From Thiomicrorhabdus sp. (GTDB taxonomy: Bacteria; Pseudomonadota; Gammaproteobacteria; Thiomicrospirales; Thiomicrospiraceae), in NCBI GenBank assembly GCA_015488565.1, contig WFNQ01000162.1, positions 1 to 10,025 of the forward strand: DNA of 10,025 nucleotides. Direction: 5' to 3'. Made by a program: the position numbers and the translations under genes. Shown one piece after another: positions 1-4,797 of the stretch. The notes under the pieces are model-generated. The model was given only the letters and a program-made list of their open reading frames with translations. It was not told the origin of the DNA and did no database searches. Within the stretch, counting starts at the first letter, position 1, and each line of letters opens with the position of its first letter.

Positions 1-44
1 AGCGTCAGTATCGCCCCCGTCATCACCTGTTTTTTAACCATCAT
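1..44 (-). CDS. 5' end of a gene following the TolC-like gene, probably an efflux periplasmic adaptor (partial)
   Basis: The minus strand opens with two consecutive ATG codons (44-42 and 41-39) and stays open to the window edge, reading MMVKKQVMTGAILT. Two lysines followed by a hydrophobic stretch look like the start of a signal peptide or N-terminal membrane anchor. It begins 17 bases after the stop codon of the TolC-like gene, so the two are very likely co-transcribed. A TGGAC motif precedes it (GGAC at 52-49), the same ribosome-binding motif as used by the TolC-like gene; its spacing is 4 bases to the first ATG and 7 to the second, which favours the second. In CusCBA/CzcCBA-type operons the gene after the outer-membrane factor encodes the membrane-fusion (periplasmic adaptor) protein, so that is the inferred identity. 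Only about 14 codons are visible and no domain can be recognised. Confidence 0.5.
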   Translation of the reverse strand, partial: MMVKKQVMTGAILT

Positions 45-61
45 TTTTGTCCAATGTCGCA

Positions 62-1357
62 TCACTCTTTTCCTCTCTCTAAAACCGTATGAGAAGCACC
101 AGCCATCACAAGCGGATACCCTTTTATTTGATTCGCGTTCGCAATCGCTTGCTCCACATTGGCACTGGCCAACTCAACCTTTAATCTTGCCGCCAGCGCC
201 TCTTTTTTAATCAACAACAACGACTGAATCGAAGACTCACCTAATTGATAGGCCTGCTCTGCTAAACGTAAGGTTTTTTGTGCAATGCTATCTTGCTGCT
301 CCGCCAATAAACGGTTCTTTTCACTCATTAACACCGCCTGTTTTGCGGCTAAAATGGCCACACCCAATGCTTGTTCCGCACGCTTTACTTCAACGCGCTG
401 TGTTTGTAACGCTTGTTGTTTTTCTGCAATATTCACTTGATTCATCGGTGCACTGCCAATCGGAATGGACACCTCAACAAATAAAAAAGTATTGTCTTCC
501 GTACTATTTTTATCATTTTGTGCGCCCACTAAAAAAGTAGGCCCCTCTCGATTCAATGTTTTTTGCTGTGAATATTGTGCTTTCGATACCTCATAAGCCG
601 ATTGAATCCAGCGTAATTTTGGATGCTTGTTTAAAGGCAATGAAGACTGGAGCGTTTCAATAATATCCTTCGGAAGCTCCAACTGATCTGTCCAAAAATG
701 AAATTCATTTTGAAGCAAAGTCAGCTGACCTCTCTTTTGTTCCACGAGTGACTGCTGTTCCAACACAAACTTTTCGGCCAAAAATAGATCCAACTGCGCA
801 CTGTCACCCACCTCCACTTTGCGCTGCACATTCTCTTGCAGTTCAAGACTGTTTTTGAGCACCGATTCGGCTAAATCTGCCTCAATTTGAGCCTTCTTAT
901 AATCCCACGTTAACTGACGTAACTTACCAGAGGCCAGCCAATTAAGGTATTCCTGCTGAACCGAAAGCTGCGCTCGATACGCCTCCGAAACCCCTTGTAA
1001 TGCACTCTGCTGCTTTGGTAACAAAATAGAAAACTCGGCACCTACCGCCCAGTTTTGCGTGTCTAAATTGCCCGTTAACGCATCATTTTCATGCGCCACC
1101 GTAATCGCCACCGCATCCGACAACCAACGTTGAGATACCGCCTGATTTGCATCCGATAGCGACTGCAACCCTTCCGCCATCAACGCTTCAGGCTGCTGCT
1201 GCGCAACGGGTTCAACCAATGCCACATAATCGCGAGAAGCCGAAAAAGCAGAAGAAACATTCAAACCAAGAGACACCCCCAAAACACAACAAACCAAACG
1301 AATGCTACGATGAGCAGGAGAGAATAAATTAGCGTTTATAACCTGAAATTTAGCCAT
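62..1357 (-). CDS. TolC-family outer-membrane efflux factor (CusC/CzcC-like)
   Basis: This is a 431-residue outer-membrane channel subunit, expected to form a trimeric barrel and periplasmic tunnel that exports substrates with an inner-membrane pump and a periplasmic adaptor. Residues 1 to about 40 are a long signal peptide (arginine before the hydrophobic stretch LVCCVLGVSLGL, likely cleavage near SSAFSA). The mature part is mostly long amphipathic helices rich in Gln, Ala, Leu and Glu. It contains the two repeated TolC-type signatures, VEVGDSAQLDLFLAE near residues 180-195 and AYQLGESSIQSLLLI near 370-385, and a beta-strand segment FLFVEVSIPIG near 290. The length is normal for the family. 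The only credible start is the ATG at 1357, with TGGAC eight bases upstream. It lies downstream of a two-component pair and just before a partial gene that is probably the adaptor. The substrate cannot be read from the sequence; metal efflux is an inference from the CusRS/CzcRS-like layout. The family call is firm, the subfamily less so. Confidence 0.85.
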   Translation of the reverse strand: MAKFQVINANLFSPAHRSIRLVCCVLGVSLGLNVSSAFSASRDYVALVEPVAQQQPEALMAEGLQSLSDANQAVSQRWLSDAVAITVAHENDALTGNLDTQNWAVGAEFSILLPKQQSALQGVSEAYRAQLSVQQEYLNWLASGKLRQLTWDYKKAQIEADLAESVLKNSLELQENVQRKVEVGDSAQLDLFLAEKFVLEQQSLVEQKRGQLTLLQNEFHFWTDQLELPKDIIETLQSSLPLNKHPKLRWIQSAYEVSKAQYSQQKTLNREGPTFLVGAQNDKNSTEDNTFLFVEVSIPIGSAPMNQVNIAEKQQALQTQRVEVKRAEQALGVAILAAKQAVLMSEKNRLLAEQQDSIAQKTLRLAEQAYQLGESSIQSLLLIKKEALAARLKVELASANVEQAIANANQIKGYPLVMAGASHTVLERGKE

Positions 1358-1369
1358 AATGAATCGTCC

Positions 1370-1382
1370 ATTATTGAATAAT
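1370..1382. promoter_or_regulatory. Short palindrome near the predicted transcription start of the efflux gene
   Basis: ATTATTGAATAAT is a 6-base inverted repeat around one central base. It lies between the candidate -10 box (1395-1390, minus strand) and the ribosome-binding site of the TolC-like gene, so it would overlap the transcription start or first transcribed bases. It could be an operator for a small dimeric regulator. AT-rich DNA produces such palindromes by chance, so confidence is low. Confidence 0.2.
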
Positions 1383-1389
1383 AACTAGC

Positions 1390-1421
1390 ATCATACAAAA
1401 CGAACCTGAATTGAAACTGAA
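1390..1421 (-). promoter_or_regulatory. Candidate response-regulator-activated promoter of the efflux genes
   Basis: On the minus strand a good -10 hexamer, TATGAT (1395-1390), lies 32 bases before the TolC-like start codon. There is no recognisable -35 box at the expected place (AGTTTC). Instead two TTCAG copies sit at 1421-1417 and 1410-1406, exactly 11 bases apart, with a related TTCAA between them. Direct half-sites with an 11-base period overlapping a poor -35 are the typical target layout of OmpR/PhoP-family activators. The neighbouring regulator belongs to that family, so it is the natural candidate to bind here. The layout is seen in the sequence; the binding is inferred. Confidence 0.35.
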
Positions 1422-1477
1422 AAAATCAATTAATAAAAAAGTGATTCGCTTTAAAACCGAGGCGAATAAGAAGAAGA

Positions 1478-1502
1478 GGGGGGGGGGAGAAAATTTTGAA
1501 AT
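1478..1502 (+). repeat. Poly-G repeat copy A (G10 plus AT-rich flank)
   Basis: A run of ten G (1478-1487) is followed by AGAAAATTTTGAAAT. The same unit, with nine G and AGAAATTTTAAAT, occurs in opposite orientation at 2935-2914 inside the kinase gene. After the G run the two copies differ by one inserted base and one further base difference. A third, shorter relative (GGGGGGAGAATTTGAA) is the opposite arm of the hairpin at 1517-1502 on the minus strand. Homopolymer runs of this length are prone to slippage in length. Confidence 0.6.
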
Positions 1503-1517
1503 TCAAATTCTCCCCCC
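1482..1517 (-). terminator. GC-rich hairpin after the kinase gene, possible terminator or attenuator
   Basis: A perfect 10-base stem (GGGGGGAGAA at 1482-1491 with TTCTCCCCCC at 1508-1517) encloses a second short stem (TTTG 1495-1498 with CAAA 1504-1507). On the minus-strand transcript it begins 27 bases after the kinase stop codon and is followed by four C residues and a pyrimidine-rich TCTTCTTCTT stretch, not a clean U run. It may terminate the regulator-kinase transcript, attenuate read-through into the efflux genes, or protect the 3' end. The left arm is part of a longer G10 tract that is repeated inside the kinase gene. Confidence 0.4.
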
Positions 1518-1543
1518 TACTAGATCAAGCTAAACTGCCGATT

Positions 1544-2950
1544 TTACGACAACCCTAGGCTTGCTTGGTTGTTGAATTCAATGGTTACTTTTAACCCCCC
1601 TCGTTCGGCGTGTGAAAAAGTGAGTTTGGCTTGGTAGGCCGCGGCAATGCCTTTTACGATGGATAGGCCGATGCCATGTCCGGGTTTGGTTTCATCGGTT
1701 CGGTAGCCACGCTCTTCAAAGTGTTGTAGCTGAGCATCGGTTGCACCAGGACCATCGTCTTCAATGACGAATAGGTCGTCTTTAAAGGAGATGAAAATTT
1801 GATGATTGCACCATTTACAGGCGTTATCAATTAAATTACCCAGCAGTTCAAACGCATCCTCTTTTTCCATATTTAACAGCTCACACTCTGAAATACTTGT
1901 GGTAAATTTTATGTCTTTATCTCTATACAGTTGTTCAAACGTGGGCTGTAAATCCTGCCAAAGTAACATAAAGGGGATAGCGGTGATGGACTGATGGTTG
2001 GCAATTCGGTCAATTTTAAGCTCGCGTTCAATGAGGGTTAAGATGACATTGCTTTGGGATTTTAATTGTGCTTTTAGCTCAGGATAGGCGTTAAGTTCGG
2101 GAGCATCAATCAGTTGAAAAATCAAATTTAAGGGGGTTTTTAAGCTGTGGGACAAGTTGCCATTGAGCTGTCGTGATTTTTCAAACTGCAATGTAGACTG
2201 TGCCAAGGCAAGGTTAAGACTTTCGATTAATGAGCGTACTTCTAACGGGTATTCATTGGACTTTAAGTGTATTGTATGACCCAGCTGAAATGCGCGTAAC
2301 TGCTCTTCTAATGGCTTTAGCTGGCAAAAAGTACGCTGTAATAACCAGCGCAGCAAAAAGTATAAACTGACGAGAGCGATTAAGGTGAGTAGGCCAAAAA
2401 ATACATCAAATTTAGTAATCATGTTTTGAATAAGTGACAGGTCTTCTGCCACATAAATTTGAATGGGTTGCCCCTGTTTATTAAGCTCAACGCGATAAAT
2501 CAGAACCAGCTCTTCAATCGGACCTGGGGCTTCGTAATGCTCTGTTTTTTTATTGACATGCACGTTCGATCGAGAAGAAAGATCTAGGCTTTTGGCATAC
2601 AGCGGGTATTGATCTAAAGAGGGCGAATAAAAACGTTGTTTTGGTGTCACAATCACAAAGTAGTGACCAGAATAGAGGCTGGAATAGATAGCACTGATGC
2701 CGTCTAAATTTAACTGCCAAGTTCCCGATTCGTAAGCTAAGTTACGCTCTATGTTATCCGCATCGTGTGCCAGTCGTGTTAAGAGATAATCTTCGGTAAT
2801 GGTATGCATGGTGGATTGTAAAAACCACCAAAAGGCACTGAAAACAATTAATAGGCCGAGAACCAACGAGCTAAAGATCTGTTTTTCGAGCGAATGTGAG
2901 CGTGAAAAAAAGGATTTAAAATTTCTCCCCCCCCCTGCTTCATTTGTCAT
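1544..2950 (-). CDS. PhoQ-like membrane sensor histidine kinase with a poly-G tract near its start
   Basis: This 468-residue inner-membrane kinase is the partner of the overlapping response regulator. Residues 25-46 form a first membrane helix, about 47-180 a periplasmic sensor domain, and about 182-206 a second helix, followed by a linker. The H-box NLSHSLKTPL places the phospho-accepting histidine at 268; LTHSLKTPL is characteristic of PhoQ. The ATP-binding domain shows an N-box (LLGNLIDNACKW, about 370), a G1 box (EDDGPG, about 398) and a G2 box (GHGIGLSIVKG, about 425), all PhoQ-like and apparently intact. I chose the ATG at 2950, with GGAG six bases upstream, over the in-frame GTG at 2962. 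The start overlaps the regulator's stop by 11 bases, suggesting translational coupling. The periplasmic part lacks the acidic cluster of enterobacterial PhoQ, so the ligand is unknown. The unusual feature is nine consecutive G residues encoding Gly-Gly-Gly at positions 6-8: losing or gaining one G would end translation before the first membrane helix is complete. Confidence 0.88.
   Translation of the reverse strand: MTNEAGGGRNFKSFFSRSHSLEKQIFSSLVLGLLIVFSAFWWFLQSTMHTITEDYLLTRLAHDADNIERNLAYESGTWQLNLDGISAIYSSLYSGHYFVIVTPKQRFYSPSLDQYPLYAKSLDLSSRSNVHVNKKTEHYEAPGPIEELVLIYRVELNKQGQPIQIYVAEDLSLIQNMITKFDVFFGLLTLIALVSLYFLLRWLLQRTFCQLKPLEEQLRAFQLGHTIHLKSNEYPLEVRSLIESLNLALAQSTLQFEKSRQLNGNLSHSLKTPLNLIFQLIDAPELNAYPELKAQLKSQSNVILTLIERELKIDRIANHQSITAIPFMLLWQDLQPTFEQLYRDKDIKFTTSISECELLNMEKEDAFELLGNLIDNACKWCNHQIFISFKDDLFVIEDDGPGATDAQLQHFEERGYRTDETKPGHGIGLSIVKGIAAAYQAKLTFSHAERGGLKVTIEFNNQASLGLS
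2914..2935 (-). repeat. Poly-G repeat copy B (G9 plus AT-rich flank) inside the kinase gene
   Basis: On the minus strand nine G (2935-2927) are followed by AGAAATTTTAAAT, matching copy A at 1478-1502 in inverted orientation. It lies 15 to 36 bases downstream of the kinase ATG, before the first membrane helix. A run of seven T follows closely (2911-2905). The tract is a candidate contingency locus. Its RNA could also pair with the kinase's own 3' untranslated region. Confidence 0.65.
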
Positions 2951-3620
2951 TTTGTTCTCCACAAAAGCGATAGCCTAATCCTCGCAATGTCTCTATCGCC
3001 TGTTTGCCCATCATTTTTCGCAATTTGCGGATATACACTTCAATGACATTACTTTCACGATCATAGTGTTGATCCGATATTCGTGCCAACAACGCTTCTT
3101 TAGAAAATACTTTCTCGGGGTTGGATAACAATACATAAGCTAAACGAAACTCCGTTAAAGTCAGGCTGTAACTCTGCTCACCAATACAGAGCTGTTTGGT
3201 TTCTAAGTTAAGCACAACATTCGCCACTGAGAGGGTATTTGATCCCGCGTGTTTTCTTCTTAATAACGCCTCGATTCGAGCCAATAGCTCTTCATACTGA
3301 AACGGCTTGCCCAAATAATCATCCGCACCCTTTTTAAGCCCCTCTACTCGCTCCTGCCATGAATTTCGGGCGGTTAAAATTAACACAGGAGTTTGGGTGT
3401 TCAATAAAAACGCTCCCTTTCTCAGGGAATCTAAAATAACGAGCCCCGGACGCTTGGGCAAGCCTAAATCCAATAAAATCAAGTCGTATGAAAACTCTTT
3501 TAGGGCATATTCGGCCTCTTCACCATCCAGAGCAATATCCACTAAATAATTTTGTTTAGACAAACGCGCTTGAATGGTTTCCACCAGTAGAGGTTCATCT
3601 TCAACCAACAGTAATTTCAT
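2940..3620 (-). CDS. OmpR/PhoP-family response regulator
   Basis: This 226-residue cytoplasmic transcription factor should be phosphorylated by the kinase encoded just downstream. Residues 1-115 are a receiver domain: acidic pocket E7/D8, phospho-acceptor D51 in LLDLGLP, the T83 region LTARNSW and the conserved K105 in DDYLGKPF. The segment around LTARNSWQERVE and ADDY resembles PhoP. Residues from about 126 to 222 form a winged-helix DNA-binding domain with TLTEFRLAYVLL, VIEVYIRKLRKM and the terminal LRGLGYRF typical of the OmpR family. The frame is open further upstream to 3674, but the ATG at 3620 starts directly at MKLLLVEDE, the usual beginning of the family, so I prefer it; its ribosome-binding site is weak. 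The likely targets are the adjacent efflux genes and perhaps its own operon. Its upstream region is shared with the divergent HD-GYP gene. Confidence 0.9.
   Translation of the reverse strand: MKLLLVEDEPLLVETIQARLSKQNYLVDIALDGEEAEYALKEFSYDLILLDLGLPKRPGLVILDSLRKGAFLLNTQTPVLILTARNSWQERVEGLKKGADDYLGKPFQYEELLARIEALLRRKHAGSNTLSVANVVLNLETKQLCIGEQSYSLTLTEFRLAYVLLSNPEKVFSKEALLARISDQHYDRESNVIEVYIRKLRKMMGKQAIETLRGLGYRFCGEQNDK
2957..2960 (-). promoter_or_regulatory. Ribosome-binding site that decides the kinase start
   Basis: GGAG lies inside the last codons of the response regulator gene, six bases before the ATG at 2950. The alternative in-frame GTG at 2962 overlaps this motif and has no such motif at a suitable distance. 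The position within the upstream gene fits translational coupling of regulator and kinase. Confidence 0.6.
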
Positions 3621-3719
3621 TGTAGCCAACTCATTTAACCTGCTCCATAAAAAATAAAATATTGTACAGAACAAAATGCTAGTATTATCAACTATATTGA
3701 ATAGTTTGGATATGATGGT
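3621..3719. promoter_or_regulatory. Divergent intergenic region with promoters for the regulator and the HD-GYP gene
   Basis: These 99 AT-rich bases must hold start signals for both genes. On the plus strand TTGTAC (3662-3667) and TATTAT (3683-3688) make a possible promoter with a short 15-base spacer; a TGC-TAGTAT extended -10 form (3677-3685) overlaps it. On the minus strand TTGATA (3692-3687) and TACAAT (3667-3662) are separated by 18-19 bases. None is a textbook match. A perfect inverted repeat lies at 3690-3706 and is listed separately. Confidence 0.35.
3690..3706. promoter_or_regulatory. Inverted repeat in the divergent region
   Basis: AACTAT (3690-3695) and ATAGTT (3701-3706) form a perfect 6-base inverted repeat with a 5-base spacer. 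It lies just after the candidate plus-strand -10 box and beside the candidate minus-strand -35 box, so a bound protein could affect both genes. It might equally be a small hairpin in the HD-GYP leader, or chance in AT-rich DNA. Confidence 0.25.
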
Positions 3720-4787
3720 ATGACAGTAGCAGAATCAAAAGCAACCATTTTAATTGTGGATGACGCACCAGAAAATATTGATATTCTAAGAGGTTTACTC
3801 AAAGATGACTATAAAATAAAGGTGGCAATCAATGGAGCTAAAGCACTAAAAATAGCACAGAGCACCCCCAATCTTGACCTCATATTATTAGACGTAATGA
3901 TGCCCGATATGGATGGCTATGAAGTCTGCCGTCAATTAAAAAGCCAAATATCAACCGCTTCCATTCCGGTTATTTTTGTCACCGCAAAAGGCGAAACGGA
4001 TGATGAGGCCTTAGGGTTTGATTTAGGCGCGGTTGACTATATCACCAAACCCATCAGCCCACCCATTGTAAAAAAGCGCGTTCAAATTCATCTTGCCTTA
4101 CACAATGAAAAACGTTTATTAGAAGCAGAAGTACGTAAACGCACCCAAGAACTCGAAGCCTCTCAAAAAGAGATTATTGCCTGTTTAGGCAAAGCGGCAG
4201 AGTACAAAGACAATGATACGGGAATGCACGTTAAGCGCATGAGCCACTATGCCAAAGTGCTTGGCTTGGCCGCTGGCATGACCGAAGAAGAGGCGAATGC
4301 ACTACAAGAGACCGCGCCCATGCATGATATTGGTAAAATTGGCCTGCCCGACTATATTTTGCAAAAGCCTGCCAAACTGAATGAAGATGAGATTAAAAAA
4401 ATGCGGGAACACCCTCAAATAGGGGTCGATATTTTAGGGGGACAAACCTGTTTATTACTCAATATGGCACGCAGCATCGCGATCTCTCACCACGAAAAAT
4501 GGGACGGTTCTGGTTATCCTCATGGCCTAAAAGGAGAGGACATTCCGCTTCATGGCCGCATTGCCGCCATTGCCGATGTCTTTGATGCCTTAACGACCCT
4601 GCGCCCCTATAAAGAGGCTTGGTCTGTTGAAGATGCGATTAAATTGTTAAAAGAAGAATCTGGCAAGCATTTTGATCCCCAACTCGTTGCATTATTTATC
4701 GCGTCTTTGCCTAAAATTCTTGAGATAAAAAAACAATATCAAGAACCTGCCAACAATAAAATGAAGATTGAGGACACCATGATCTAA
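3720..4787 (+). CDS. Response regulator with HD-GYP domain, predicted cyclic-di-GMP phosphodiesterase (RpfG-like)
   Basis: This 355-residue cytoplasmic protein joins a receiver domain (about 8-125) to an HD-GYP phosphodiesterase domain (about 150-340) through a short charged helix. The receiver has D14/D15, phospho-acceptor D58 in LLDVMMPDMDG and K110 in DYITKP. The HD-GYP part retains the expected metal-binding and catalytic residues: H170 (TGMHV), H202-D203 (MHDIGKIG), H231 (REHPQIG), H257-H258 and the HHEKWDGSGYP motif, then IADVFDAL and RPYK. Such proteins hydrolyse cyclic-di-GMP to pGpG or GMP, lowering biofilm and raising motility signals. No DNA-binding domain is present. The ATG at 3720 has GGA nine bases upstream. 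It is divergent from the PhoP-like regulator and convergent with the large hybrid kinase, which is the best candidate phosphodonor (compare RpfC/RpfG). The enzymatic class is well supported; the partner is inferred. Confidence 0.92.
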   Translation: MTVAESKATILIVDDAPENIDILRGLLKDDYKIKVAINGAKALKIAQSTPNLDLILLDVMMPDMDGYEVCRQLKSQISTASIPVIFVTAKGETDDEALGFDLGAVDYITKPISPPIVKKRVQIHLALHNEKRLLEAEVRKRTQELEASQKEIIACLGKAAEYKDNDTGMHVKRMSHYAKVLGLAAGMTEEEANALQETAPMHDIGKIGLPDYILQKPAKLNEDEIKKMREHPQIGVDILGGQTCLLLNMARSIAISHHEKWDGSGYPHGLKGEDIPLHGRIAAIADVFDALTTLRPYKEAWSVEDAIKLLKEESGKHFDPQLVALFIASLPKILEIKKQYQEPANNKMKIEDTMI

Positions 4788-4797
4788 AACCAAAATT

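Noticed and set aside
280..540. Plus-strand 86-codon open frame opposite the TolC-like gene
   Set aside because: Antisense to a clear coding gene, no recognisable domain and no convincing ribosome-binding site.
2951..2962. GTG at 2962 as the kinase start
   Set aside because: It overlaps the GGAG ribosome-binding site that fits the ATG at 2950; the ATG is the better start.
3621..3640. Possible PhoP box (GGTTAA-N5-TTGGCT) before the regulator gene
   Set aside because: Only partial match to the known hexamer, lies downstream of any plausible promoter and within the leader; not supported.
3621..3674. Upstream start of the response regulator at 3674 (18 extra residues)
   Set aside because: The extra residues precede the standard family N-terminus MKLLLVEDE and would overlap the likely promoter region.
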